Assembly (NCBI GenBank): GCA_032622095.1
Contig: CP136063.1
Coordinates: 64,247,897-64,311,896 of the forward strand
Length of the DNA: 64,000 bases
Source of the DNA: Siphonodentalium dalli
Taxonomy: Eukaryota > Mollusca > Scaphopoda > Gadilida > Siphonodentaliidae
Direction of reading: 5' to 3'
A program made the translations under genes and the position numbers. Below the pieces are notes generated by a model that was given only the letters and a program-made list of their open reading frames with translations, ran no database searches and was not told the origin of the DNA. Positions 33,848 to 45,026 of this stretch are shown here, piece after piece. Every line of letters begins with the position of its first letter. The first letter of the stretch is position 1.

Positions 33848-33870
33848 GAGTGCGCTTCGCGCGCGACTGT
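33848..33870. repeat. GC-rich hairpin
   Basis: GTGCGC-TTC-GCGCGCGAC in AT-rich DNA, reverse-sense relative of the hairpin at 30459-30497. Confidence 0.5.
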
Positions 33871-34069
33871 ATCTTAAGCATATGTGCATATTTAATAAGC
33901 CAACAATTGGAATCCCAACAGAGAAGATTGGCGGGGGTCCCTTGCGCATAAACATCGTTGATGATCTCTATGGGAAACCACAGTGACATTTAATAGAGAA
34001 TTTTGATTAACTGCAATAACTTAAGGAATCTCTAATTAGGGCTGCACGGTAATGAACAAAAAACCGAAT

Positions 34070-34545
34070 AACTAATTGTGCTCAAGCCCAATAAAAAAAT
34101 TCCTTAAGTTTTTGTGCTTAAGCAAAGTTAGAGATACCTTATTGCGCTTAAGCACAATATGATATTCCTGTGCAATAAGGAATATTCTTATGACATTCCT
34201 TATTACACATAAGTGAAATTACATCCATATTGCACTTAAGCGCAATTAATATCTATCTCATTAGATCGCTCTTGTGCAAATAGTAGAATAATCCTATATT
34301 TGTTCCACCCATTGTACCATGGGAATGGACTACACCACCTGAATTATAGGGAGTTTATGTACACTGTATAATATATTCCTTATTAAGAGATTCCTTATTG
34401 AGTTTTATTATCTAAGCGCAATATGAAAATTCCATCATTGCACTTAAACACAGTTAATTACTTCCACATTGCGCTTAAGCACAATAGAGATTCCCATATT
34501 GCGCTTAAGTGCAATTAGATCTTATTGCGCTTAATTGTTATAATT
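34070..34545. repeat. Cluster of GCGCTTAAGCRCAAT motifs
   Basis: At least eight variants of TTGCGCTTAAGCACAAT occur, spaced 25-60 bp, in both senses because the core GCTTAAGC is palindromic. The same motif reappears at 53770-53850. Confidence 0.7.
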
Positions 34546-34945
34546 GTATTGTAACTATTGTTTTGTCCTTTAATATTTCCCATACATCATGTACACATAT
34601 ATTATGCTAGAAAAGTAGTACTATTGTTACTAATAGTACTCGCAGTAGTTAATACCACCTGACTGTCAATATTCTATCATGGTTAGTTTCAAAATCATAA
34701 CGTTAATTGTTATTACTATTTGTGTGTATTGTACATGTACATCAGTCATCAATTAACAAACTGAAGCAGGGCCTGGTTGAATATCTACCATATATGGTGG
34801 GTTATTCCCATCTACAAGCTGTTGATGTCATTGAGACATTCAATGTTATTTTGCTACTTTGCATGCGAACTAGTAGACCCTCCAATAGCTTATCATTGCC
34901 ACTCGGGGCAGTGGGTGTTTTTCCTCAATTAATTGAATTTCTTGT

Positions 34946-35482
34946 TTGCATACCAGTCACATCTAGTTATCTGGTGCTTTAATTGTTAACTCCTCTCCTT
35001 GTTCAATCGATTTAGGTTGTCTTTTGTCTATAAAATGATGGGATTGAAAAAAAAATTGTTAAGGGCATTTCAGCCCCGATAATTTTGAGACATGTATATT
35101 CTGTCGATATATAGTTTCATCATTGTGCGGTCGAAACACCCACAGCGGTCTTAAAAAAATCTACTTTTCTGGTTTTGCATTTTTTATGTACAGGATGCAG
35201 CAAAAAAAGGAGATAACTGGCCAAATGTCATCAAAATATCGAGAAATCTGGTGTATACATCAAAATTGAGTACAAATTTCGGGATTGAAAAAAGACCGCA
35301 CAATGATGAAACTATATATCGATCGAATATACATGTCTCAAAATTATCGGGGCGGAAATGCCCTTAACAACAATTTTTTTCAATCCCATCAGTTTATAGA
35401 CAAAAGACAACCTAAATCGGTTGAACAAGGAGAGGTGTTAACAATTAAAGCGCAAGATAACTAGTTATGACTGGCATGCAAA
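34946..35482. mobile_element. Foldback element with ~200-bp inverted arms
   Basis: The left arm TTGCATACCAGTCAC...GGTTGTCTTTTGTCTATAAA...GGGCATTTC...ATCATTGTGCGGTC is repeated in inverse at 35284-35482. The ~130-bp spacer is unique. A third copy of GTTTGTCTTTTGTCTATAAA follows at 35503. Confidence 0.8.
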
Positions 35483-35569
35483 AATTAGGCAACCGATTTA
35501 GTTTGTCTTTTGTCTATAAAATAAAATATATAAAAATAAAACGTTGACTACTAGAAGAAGGGGGAGATC

Positions 35570-36335
35570 TAACATTAGCACGAGCTCTAGAAATAGCAAC
35601 ACAAGTCGAGCATGTTGAAAATCTCTTATGCGCACCACAACAGCCAACCGAGCCTGATGCTAACAGAGTACAGCTCAAATCTAAGCCACGGAAGGGAGCG
35701 TGTTACCGATGTGGTAGCAAATAACACTACGGCAATGATCCGAAATGCCCCGCTATTGGAAAACGATGTGCGAAATGTCGGAAAATGTCACATTTTGCAG
35801 CCGTCTGTAGGCCAAAGATGGCAAACGCTGTTGACGACTCATTAGAAGATTCCGAAGAACCACCACAAGCATCAAATTATGCATTTCATGTTGATGAATC
35901 CTTATACAAATTTGACTGTATGACCGCTGTCAACTTGGGCGGTGTTCACATCGACATTCTGATTGATTCCGGTGCGAGAACGAACGTCATAGACGAGCGC
36001 ACGTGGGGAAATTTGAAAAATCAGAAAATCAGATGTGACTCGACATCAACTGACACTACCTCAACAAAACTTCATGCATATGCTTCAAAAACACCTATTC
36101 CTGTTAAAGGTAAATTGACCTGCACCGTCAAGAGTGGCGAAAACCAAACAACTGGCGATTTCCTCGTAATCGTTGGAAACGGTGTTCCATTGTTGGGAAA
36201 AGACACTGCTGTTGAATTAGACTTACTCCGAGTTGGTCCTGATGTTGCAGAAATTAAAGAGCCACAATGTGACACTTACGACCAGTTGTGTTCAGAATAT
36301 CCTGAAAGGAACTCTAGTGCATCTTCACATTGATG
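35570..36335 (+). pseudogene. Gypsy Gag knuckles and aspartic protease
   Basis: Two CCHC-type knuckles are read, CYRCGSK(stop)HYGNDPKC and CAKCRKMSHFAAVC, at about 35700-35815. The protease follows in the 35785 frame: VHIDILIDSGARTNVIDE carries the catalytic DSG, and LLGKDTAVELDLL is the closing hydrophobic-G block. A TAA lies between the knuckle residues and a shift follows near 36300. Protease residues themselves look intact. Confidence 0.8.
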
Positions 36336-37022
36336 AATCGGTGACACCGGTCGCGCAACCACTAAGAAGAACTCCGTTCCATCTACGTGACCGTGTTGAA
36401 AATAAACTGAAACAACTCGAACAATTGGACATTATCGAAGCAGTCGAAGGTCCGACTCCGTGGGTAAATCCAGTCATGATCGTACCTAAAGGTGAATCCG
36501 ACGTCAGAATCTGTCTTCATATGAGACAAGCTAACCAAGCGATTGTTCGTGAACGACATCCAATACCGACCGTCGATGAAGTGCTACAAAATATGAATGG
36601 AGCGACAATATTCAGCGAGCTGGACCTAGTTCTCGGTTACCACCAACTAGAGCTGGACGAAGAATCGAGAGATATAACAAACTTTGTAACGCATGCAGGA
36701 TTGTACCGTTACAAATGATTGATTGTTTCAATACAAAATCTCCAATGCGCTCAGTGGAATAAACGGTGTGGAAAATATATCTGATAACATTGTAGTTCAT
36801 GCTCCTGATGAAGCGATGCACGACGAAAGGCTTCGACAAGTGTTTGAACGACTGAAAAGTGTGGGCCTCACATTAAATCGTGCGAAATGTCAGTTCGGAC
36901 TGAACAAATTGAAATTCTTCGGATATCTGGTGTCTGAGAAAGGCATCGGTCCCACAGAGAAGCGTGTAGAAGCGGTGCTAAACACGCGACAACCGGGAAA
37001 CATCAACGTTTTCTTGGTCTAG
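36280..37022 (+). pseudogene. Gypsy reverse transcriptase, frameshifted
   Basis: VAQPLRRTPFHLRDRVENKL, WVNPVMIVPKGESDVRICLH, IPTVDEVLQNMNGATIFSEL and DLVLGYHQLEL are the fingers and palm blocks. Around 36718 the sequence breaks and the MPFGL-type block is deleted. The next frame has ISDNIVVHA where a YxDD box is expected (Y replaced by I, second D by N), so the catalytic motif is lost. KCQFGLNKLKFFGYLVSEKG is the thumb/connection motif. Confidence 0.85.
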
Positions 37023-37096
37023 TCAACTACATTGCGCGATTCATTCCAGAATTCGCGAGAATCAGTGAGCCGCTACGCAACCTAACGCGAAATGGT

Positions 37097-37792
37097 GTGC
37101 TGTTCGAATTCCGGGCTGATAAGATGTGTGCGTTCAACAAGTTGAAAGAGTGTTTGAAAAAAACGAACACACTAACCCATTTCGACAAACGTGCGCCGAC
37201 TCAGATCATAGCAGACGGAAGTCCAACCGTATTAGGCGCTGTGTTAGTACAACAACAAAAAAGTGGTCATGTTGTTGTCAGTTACGCTAGTCGTGTTCTG
37301 TCATCGGTGGAACGTAGATATTCTCAAATCGAGCATGAAGCGTTATCTCTGGTATGGGCGTGTGAGAAATTCCACCCATATATCCACGGGAAGTCGTTCG
37401 AGCTCGTTACAGATCACAAAGCGATCGAAGTCATATATGGTCCGAAATCGAAACCAAGTGCGCGTATCGAGTGTTGGGTTCTCCGAATGCAGCCGTACGA
37501 CTTCAAGGTGAAACACGTTCGGGGTGTTAATAATATTGCAGATTCGCTGTCGAGACTAGTCACAGAACCTACGAATGAAACCGTCGATAACGCTGATGAA
37601 TATGTTCGATTCGTGACCGTAAACGCGACCCCGGCAATGTTCACGACAAAAGAAATCGAGAGAGAATCCGAATGTGATCCAGAACTTATCGAACTTATGA
37701 ATGCGATAACAACGGGCCGATTCGAAAATTCGAAACCATATATGCTGATAGCCGGTGAACTGTGCGTCATAGGACAGTTGGTGCTTCGATGA
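37097..37792 (+). pseudogene. Gypsy RNase H domain
   Basis: IIADGSPTVLGAVLVQQQ, VSYASRVLSSVERRYSQIEH, EALSLVWACEKFHPYIHGK, LVTDHKAIEV and HVRGVNNIADSLSRL follow the Ty3/Gypsy RNase H pattern (D...E...D). The long open frame covers RNase H plus the spacer to integrase. It ends at TGA 37790-37792, after which the same frame continues into integrase. Confidence 0.85.
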
Positions 37793-37804
37793 TCCCGTAT
37801 CGTT

Positions 37805-38979
37805 ATGGCAACGAAAGTCAGACCTAGAACCTTAGCTCTGGCACATGAGGGACATTTAGGTATTGTGGGCACCAAACAAGCGCTACACACAAAAGTGTGG
37901 TGGCCTGGGATGGACAAAGTTGTAGAACGTTACTGTAAATGTTGCCATGGGTGCCAAACTGTGGCGCGACCAGACCCGCCGGAACCGTTAAAGCCTACTC
38001 AACTACCACGTCAACCGTGGACTGAACTAGCTGTTGACTTGCTTGGACAGCTACCTTCTGGACACAGTATACTAGTGTTGTTTACTATAGTCGTTACTAC
38101 GAGTATGACATCCTCACCACAACAACGGCGTCAAGAGTAATTTTTAGAGGAAATATTTGCGAGACATGGACTACCGTCGGCCATCAAGTCGGATCGCGGT
38201 CCACAATTCATTTAATCGGAATTCAATGACCTTTGTATACGAAATGGTATTAAACATTCACAGGTGACTGCGCGATACGCTGCAGCGAACGGAGAAGTCC
38301 TTCTCGAAAGACAAAATGCGTCACTCATGAAACGCATTCGGATAGCGGACGTCGAAGGGAGAAACTGGAAGATTGAACTTAGGACATATGTACAGAAGTA
38401 CCGAAGTATACCTCATGCTGGGACAGGACGAGCTCTTATTCAACCGCAACGTGCGTAACAAAATTATTAAAATTCCTACGCTAGAACCCGAAATGTATGA
38501 TGGTGACAAATCGCAACCAGATTCGTATGACAGTGACAAACCACGACCAGATGTAGAACTTTTCGACAAGGATTCCGAATACAAAGGGCGAACCAAACTC
38601 TATGCTGACATGTCCAGGAACGCCAAGTATTCAGACATAGATCTAGGTGATCAGGTTCTCGTTCACCAAGAACCGACAAACAAACTATAGCCAAACTTCA
38701 ACCTAGTTCCGAACTAGGTCATTTCCAAACAGGGTAACAGTTTCGTTGTTAAAAATCCATCAGGTGCGACATATAGCCGAAACTCGAGAAAGGTTTAACA
38801 CTATGGATGTATCCCCGTCAGACGATAACGACACTCCGGCGACTTCGATCATGACTCCATCCATTTCTGAGTCTATCACAGAAACGCCAGCAAATGACAA
38901 TACACCGCCAGATAATGTCGATAGACCACGAAGACATAATGTCAAACCGCCTGAGAGATTCCGGGACTATGTAACATAA
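37805..38979 (+). pseudogene. Gypsy integrase and C-terminal tail, broken
   Basis: HEGHLGIVGTKQALHTKVWW and YCKCCHGCQ form the HHCC zinc-binding domain. WTELAVDLLGQLPSGHSILV starts the DDE core (first D). After a TAA, FARHGLPSAIKSDRGPQFI gives the second D. The final E region is damaged (NGEVLLERQN in place of NGxVER). GDQVLVHQEPTNKL is the GPY/F-type module. RPRRHNVKPPERFRDYVT is the usual Pol end. Several stops and shifts are present. Confidence 0.85.
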
Positions 38980-38998
38980 ACTTTGAGAGAAGGGGTTA

Positions 38999-39251
38999 TG
39001 TCGTGTCGTAGCCCGTCGCCGGTATGGTGTTTCATGGTTTAGTTGTACCGTGAACTTCCGGTTTAATGAGTTTGCACATGGTAAAAAATACGCCTTTTCA
39101 TTTATTGTTTTCGTGCATGAATAAATATGTGTTTACGTCAATAGCAACATATAAATCCCGAAGCCCCGAGGCGGATTAGAGAGATATAACAGTTATATCA
39201 CATGCGTTGTCCGTGTCCTCCAGATTGTTCCATTCGATGATTGTTTTAACA
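38999..39251 (+). repeat. Possible 3' LTR of the Gypsy element
   Basis: A purine tract GAGAGAAGGGG at 38985-38995 is followed by TGTCGTGTCGTAGCCCG, and 253 bp later by TTGTTTTAACA, giving TG...CA ends. AATAAATATG (39119) and TATAAATCCCG (39151) lie inside. The 5' LTR is outside or lost, so this is unconfirmed. Confidence 0.45.
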
Positions 39252-39285
39252 AAGGATGAGTTCTTATACTGAGCCGTATTTGTCC

Positions 39286-40245
39286 TTATTGTTTGGTATG
39301 GATAGCCGGAACCGACCCCTCTACTATCTTCCTAAACAGTGACACCCTTTTCACTTCTCTTCTTACCTTCATTGGTGTTAACCATTCTATCTCCACCATG
39401 GCTGTGACTGCACCCTTATCTCTGTCTTTGTAATTGCTGGTTTTGAATCTTGCAGTTATTTTCTGTACCCTTTCGATGTTGTCGATGTCCTTCTGCAAGT
39501 ATGTATCCCGTATTTCTGCCCCATATTCGAGTGTGGATCTTACATCTACTGGCTGGAGGATGTGGTTGTCTAGATGGTACATGTGGGTAGATTTGTTCCT
39601 TGTAGACATGATATAGCATTATTTGTTTTGCGTTGAAAAACATCCCCTATTGGTCGACCTATTTTTCTAACGAGGAGATGTCTTTATGTAGTGCATGGTG
39701 GTCGGACTGGTCTCTGATCTGTCGATAGAGGAGGCAATCGTCTGCAAATAATTTTACCTCTGAGGTTATTGCTTTCGGTAGGTCGTTCACGTGACAAAGG
39801 AATAGTAGTTGCCCAAGTACTGTTCCCCGTGGTACACCTTGCTCCACTGACGTTTGGTACCGCTTCTCCTTCGAGTACCACTCTCATCTCTCTTTTTGTG
39901 AGGAAGTTTTCCAGCCATTTGTGAGTTTTGCCATATACATATGCCATTTTGTAGTTTGTATAGGAAGCCCCTGTGTGGTACTGTATCGAAGGCCTTTGAA
40001 AAATCAAGGATGGCTATATCTGTTTGTATATTTTTGTCCAGGTTTTGTAGGAGATCCTCTGTGACGTTGACTAGCTGTGTGACGCATGAGTGGCCGGATC
40101 TGACACCATGGTTTTTGTCGGTCAGTATTTTGTGTTCATCCAGGTGGTCTCTTATGATTGTGCCTGAAAATGATATGTTCTTGAGTTTTGCAGGATACCG
40201 ATGTGAGTGATATAGGGTGGTAGAAAGTGAAATCAGTAGGCATCC
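39286..40245 (-). pseudogene. LINE reverse transcriptase (CR1/Jockey-like), both ends truncated
   Basis: Reading the minus strand from 40245: HPISLTSVSCKTQEHIIF, DIAILDFSKAFDTVPHRGFL, EQGVPRGTVLGQLLFL, VNDLP, VKLFADDCLLYR and DIDNIERVQKITARFKTSNY. These are RT blocks in correct order, with the catalytic FADD box intact. At least three frame changes occur (40007, 39847 and 39609 frames). The endonuclease and 5' half are missing. It lies tail-to-tail with the Gypsy element. Confidence 0.85.
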
Positions 40246-40604
40246 AGAGGACCAGAACCGTACGTACTAAATTATTGGCGTTAATAACCCTATATAATAC
40301 TTGCATAGTATAGCCATAAACCACACAAGAACCACCCGGGCAGTGGTTCGATTATAGCGCCCGCTCTCCCACAGCGAAGCCGCGGAAGTGAAACGACGTA
40401 TGCGTATATGAGATATACTAATCAACCTGTTCAGACCAACCTCAAGACAGATTGAACTTACCTAAAATAAAATAATTTATTCATCACTCAAGTGTCAGCC
40501 GAATCCAAAAAAGTATCATTGGCGACGGCCGCCAAAAAAACACAGCTAATCTCGCGTGAGTGGTTTTGCTTTGGTTCCTTAATTACGCTAGAGTATGCTC
40601 ATAT
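40246..40604. other. Non-coding, no gene recognised
   Basis: No coding or repeat signal seen. Confidence 0.35.
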
Positions 40605-41085
40605 TAAATTGAAGATCCCTGTCCGGAAACACTTATATCAATTAATATTGATTTTATTTCGAATATTTTATGATGAAATGAGATAATTAATTGGGACACT
40701 TTATTTGTCTATTTTTAGAACGGACCTTTCACGCGATTCTATGTATCGATAGAGAGCATTAGACTGCCCTTGTCACTGCGTACCGAACGTCAAATGTCGC
40801 AGATTGATTAATTGTATTGTATTATTCCATAGTTAAAAGCGATAATGAGTCTAATCAACGTTTATTTGTGACAAAATTATATAACAAAATTTCTGGTCTC
40901 TGTAAACAGTAACCATTATTGTTCGTTAAGTAAATAACCACACCTTTTTAGACCAGAACATATTCGAAATAAAATAAATTTTAATGATAGAAGCATCTCC
41001 GGACAGGAGTCTTCGATCCATATTTAATATGTTATACCCCAGTAACAATATAATACATGTTCAAAAATTTATAATTCACCTTTAA
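40605..41085 (+). mobile_element. TTAA-type MITE, nearly full copy, eroded ends
   Basis: GAAGATCCCTGTCCGGAAAC at the left and CGGACAGGAGTCTTCGATCC with ATAATTCACCTTTAA at the right. The centre matches the family (TAGAACGGACC, TTCTGGTCTCTGTAAACAGT). Confidence 0.8.
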
Positions 41086-41262
41086 TCAAGGCGTGTTGCA
41101 CGAATATAATGTATTGGCCTACTGTAACGAGGCATGCTGTTGTACATCACATACGGCGACATAACAATATTTAAAGTGAATAAATAAATAAAGATATATA
41201 TATATATATTGCTTTAAGCCGTCCATCAGCGCTTAAGACCACTTTTCAAATGCCTGCATTGG

Positions 41263-41278
41263 GGGGGGGGGGGGGGGG
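41263..41278. repeat. Poly-G run
   Basis: An uninterrupted run of about 18 G on the plus strand, preceded at 41196-41208 by a (TA)n run. Homopolymer length is uncertain in any assembly. Confidence 0.8.
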
Positions 41279-41474
41279 CTATGAACACGTTTTATGTTGT
41301 TAGCTGCGTATCACCTAAAGGCATATTAATTTAACTGTGCCCATTGTCTTTTCTATAGATTTAACTCACGTCACCCTGTGAAATACTTGGCGAACAAATT
41401 GTCACGTAAATATTGTCGAATATGTCAATGATCTCATCATAAACATGTTATGATCAAGAGCACTGTGTACTATA

Positions 41475-41924
41475 GGTTAGAAGGAACTAAATAAGTAGAA
41501 TTACGTCCCTTTCGTTTTTACAGGGTATCTCGAATACGAGTTTAAAAAATTCTGGCGCGCGATTGGCGTATAATATGTCAAATAATTTAACAAATTCAAG
41601 AAATATAATACCCATAGCATGTAAAAACGTGGGCGTTTCCTAGTCTGAAATGCGTTCGTGTCCAAACAATGGCGGGATATTGAGGCTGTGTATTGGCTTT
41701 TGTCAGACTGTCAAATTCTGTGCAAAAAGTGGGGTAGTGTGGAAAACATATGCTGGTTTTCGAAAAAGGCGTGGCTCGAAAGGTACTCCTATGTGCGAAC
41801 AGATGCCGAAAGGGTTGGTCTTTACGAACGCATGCATCGTGCACTTCGGAACTCGAAAATTTAGCGTGGGCGTGGTCAAACGTTAACACTGTGGCCTATG
41901 GAAAACATTTAGTTCCTTCTAACC
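41475..41924. mobile_element. 450-bp MITE, copy 1
   Basis: The ends GGTTAGAAGGAACTAAAT and ATTTAGTTCCTTCTAACC are a perfect inverted pair, flanked on both sides by TA. The interior has open frames on both strands that are copied exactly in the second copy. None resembles a transposase. Confidence 0.85.
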
Positions 41925-42815
41925 TAAAGCAGAAAAATCGAATTTTTCGTATTTCGGCCTATGATGGACAAACGTGGTGAAAAATCACATAATTGTGATC
42001 TGATTTGCGAAGCATACATAGTTAGACATTACATTACACCAGAATTTGGATTTTATTGCCATTTTTCAGGAAGTGGGGAATATTTGCACCTAATAACCTT
42101 TGTGAGATTTTCACTTATTTATCGTTATTCTGTATCTGGTGTGCCACTTTAAGAGAGAAATCACCTCACATCGATATCTTTATCTATTTGTGGACATCTG
42201 ACCATCAGCATAAACTTGACGTCTCGAGTATTTTTAACCATGCAGCTGCCAACTTGTCGACCGTGTAGAAATTCCTATCTTTTCTGGTGCAGGGGGGTGG
42301 GGTGTAAAAATCTAACTATTTATTCAGAAACCCGGACAATTTTGGTCAACTAAGCATATCATCTGAAACATGATTTGCACGTATTGTCTGTGCCGCTATA
42401 TACATGCGCGTCGTGCCCATTAAAGGCATATTCTGTTAGTTTAATTACCAAATTTTACCAAAATTTCCACATATTTTGAGAATTTTCCCAAATATGGCAA
42501 ATCTCGGCGTGACATGACCCCGAGGCACCCATAATTTTTTATGTTGAACTGCAGACGGTACTGATCAATTCCCAACTATTAGTTCTTTTATTTAGGAAGG
42601 GACGTTCCCATCATTGGCAACGACATGGACACATTTCCACAAAAATTTCCCCAGTAGATGAACCATCTTCAGATACAGTGGGGTTAAAATAACCATGATT
42701 GCTGGGGAACGAGAACAAAGAAATGTGTAAAATCAGTTTTATTTAGCATAGATATGACACAGCTTCACGCAGGGGTAGTAGGGATTACATAGGGTCATGT
42801 TTGCACATCTCTTAA
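41925..42815. other. Non-coding, no gene recognised
   Basis: Spacer between the two 450-bp MITEs. Short open frames only, no family signal. Confidence 0.35.
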
Positions 42816-43265
42816 GGTTAGAAGGAACTAAATAAGTAGAATTACGTCCCTTTCGTTTTTACAGGGTATCTCGAATACGAGTTTAAAAAATTCTGGCGCG
42901 CGATTGGCGTATAATATGTCAAATAATTTAACAAATTCAAGAAATATAATACCCATAGCATGTAAAAACGTGGGCGTTTCCTAGTCTGAAATGCGTTCGT
43001 GTCCAAACAATGGCGGGATATTGAGGCTGTGTATTGGCTTTTGTCAGACTGTCAAATTCTGTGCAAAAAGTTGGGTAGTGTGGAAAACATATGCTGGTTT
43101 TCGAAAAAGGCGTGGCTCGAAAGGTACTCCTATGTGCGAACAGATGCCGAAAGGGTTGGTCTTTACGAACGCATGCATCGTGCACTTCGGAACTCGAAAA
43201 TTTAGCGTGGGCGTGGTCAAACGTTAACACTGTGGCCTATGGAAAACATTTAGTTCCTTCTAACT
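42816..43265. mobile_element. 450-bp MITE, copy 2
   Basis: Same as 41475-41924 at +1,341, with one substitution noticed (GTGGGG to GTTGGG near 43071) and a small change at the right tip (TAACTT in place of TAACCT). It abuts a TTAA-type MITE at 43286. Confidence 0.85.
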
Positions 43266-43335
43266 TATAATCGTCTGTAAAGATTTTAAAGATGGATTAT
43301 CTCTTTAAATAACAAATTTTAAATAGTTGTGTGGG

Positions 43336-44285
43336 CAGAGGCGGACTGGGCCAAAAAACCGGCCCGGGAAATTAATATAATACCGGCCCATCTGTTCCGG
43401 GAGTGTCCGCAGTCCACCTTGGGAAATTCCAATTGCACCCCCCCCTTGAATCAACATCAGACCAAATACATATTTTTGCATAATCCCATTTGCACCCCCC
43501 CCCCCCTTGAATCAGATGCAGACGAAATACATGTTTTTGCATAATTCCATTTGCACCTCTGGCCTAATATCCTATATATTCATAAGTCATGGTTCTATAT
43601 ATTCCCGGTACGAGACCATTCAGATATTTTTACCTGAAAAATTGCATAAATTCTAACATCTAGCGGTCTAACTCCAGACAAATGCACACGGCTACGGAAA
43701 AGAGACCAGGACACACTGGGCTGTTCATGGTTGTTCGGCCCGGGGTGAGAAAATTTTGAAAACTATACAAGAAAATCGCGAATCCTAGCATCTAGACTGG
43801 CATCAACTGAAGCGTTCCTATTTTGTTGTAAATTTTAATTGGGGGAGGGTCCGGGAGGGGTGCGTGAGATTTTTTTGGGAGTTACCGTTAAAATCAGGGT
43901 CTTTACGTGGTGTTATAGGATGCTGACAAATTCAGTTAATGACAAAATTACGATTCGCCAATTCGGCTGGTTAAACAACACATGTGGCGGCCCACGTCCG
44001 GAATTTTCCCGGTCTCCCGGTCTCCCAGTCCGCCTCTGGACCCCAAATATGGTTACCCTTCATGAATTTATGTGAGAAGAGTGCCATCTTATTGGATACA
44101 CGGCTGGTTAAACAACACATGTGGCGGCCCATGTCGGTTTCATTTGCGGCACATATACCCCCCCCCCAACCGTAAAAAAAACACTCGGATTCACGCTTGA
44201 TAGGAAATCACGTGGAATCAGAATTTTTCCGGCCTCCGGCCCATCGGGAAATTTCCCGGTCTCCCGATCGGCCAGTCCGCCTCTG
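43336..44285. mobile_element. hAT-type non-autonomous element, 950 bp
   Basis: It begins CAGAGGCGGACTGGGCC and ends GGCCAGTCCGCCTCTG. A perfect 8-bp target duplication TGTGTGGG (43328-43335 and 44286-44293) flanks it, and removing one copy restores the host MITE exactly. CAGAGGCGG termini with 8-bp duplications are typical of hAT elements. Inside, a second right-end-like CCAGTCCGCCTCTGG lies at 44025-44039, and GGCTGGTTAAACAACACATG occurs twice (43968, 44102), so the right end has been partly duplicated. Confidence 0.9.
43430..43560. repeat. Two tandem units in the hAT element
   Basis: CCCCCCTTGAATCA...GACGAAATACATGTTTTTGCATAATTCC-type unit present twice, period about 68 bp, with C-runs of 8-12. 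Confidence 0.7.
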
Positions 44286-44577
44286 TGTGTGGGTATAAAA
44301 TAATAGATATGAACTGAAGACCTATGTCCGGAAAAGCTTCTATCAATTAATATTGATTTTATTTCGAATATTAAATTGGGCCCGTTTATGTTACTATTTT
44401 TAGAACCGACCATTCGGATGAGACCGTATTGCGATATAGAGCACTGGGCTGTTCCTACGGCTACGCAACGAATGTCAAATGTCACAGATTGGTTGTTTGT
44501 ATTGTTTTGTTCCACAGATATAAGCGATAATGAGTATAATTAACGTTTATTTGTGACAAAATTGCACAATATTTCTG

Positions 44578-45026
44578 GTGTGTCGGCTTTTGGTAAACTT
44601 CTTGAGTTTCTGTAAACCAAGTCACTGTCAGGGATTGGCCAAACAAATTCAGAAATGCAAAAACAAAAATGACCAACGGAATTTCCTGGACAACGTTATC
44701 CGTGATCAAAGAAAATTTACGACTAGATTCAACATTTGGGTTTACCAAGCGGTGATAATTGATTCGTATCACGCAATGCATCGCACTGCGTTTCGGAGAG
44801 TAATTCAATAAAAGGTTCTGTTAATTGATACCAATATTTTATCGGCGTCATTTGACTATTAATTAGTGCACGATTTGTCTAATGTGATCAACCAATGTGT
44901 AAGTACTGATATTTCTGATGTGTTTTACACCGAAAATGATGAAACCTTTTGCCATTCTCAAATAATAAGAACAAATATAAGTGTTTCCAGTCACTCTCAA
45001 AGTATTTACGCATCGTATACAGTAGA
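44578..45026. repeat. Host repeat left of the large transposon
   Basis: 44750-45026 is homologous to 1800-2067. 44578-44811 holds a 77-codon plus frame (QGLAKQIQKCKNKND, QRNFLDNVIRDQRKFTTRFN) of unknown family that may be a remnant of a coding element. Confidence 0.55.

Larger units (their letters stand above)
35560..39251 (+). mobile_element. Decayed Ty3/Gypsy retrotransposon, 5' end missing
   Basis: Gag knuckles, aspartic protease, RT, RNase H, integrase and a possible 3' LTR follow in the standard Ty3/Gypsy order (PR-RT-RH-IN). No 5' LTR or capsid region is present: the left side runs directly into the foldback element. At least four frameshifts and several stops show that it is inactive. 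Confidence 0.9.
43286..44577 (+). mobile_element. TTAA-type MITE split by a hAT element, 3' end lost
   Basis: The left end TTAAAGATGGATTATCTC ... AATAGTTGTGTGGG runs to 43335 and resumes at 44286 with TGTGTGGGTATAAAATAATA. It continues through the family centre to about 44577, where CAATATTTCTGG ends and an unrelated repeat begins. Confidence 0.85.

Noticed and set aside
41596-41889. Genuine genes inside the 450-bp MITEs
   Set aside because: Frames exist on both strands over the same bases, have no known domain and are conserved only because the two copies are nearly identical.
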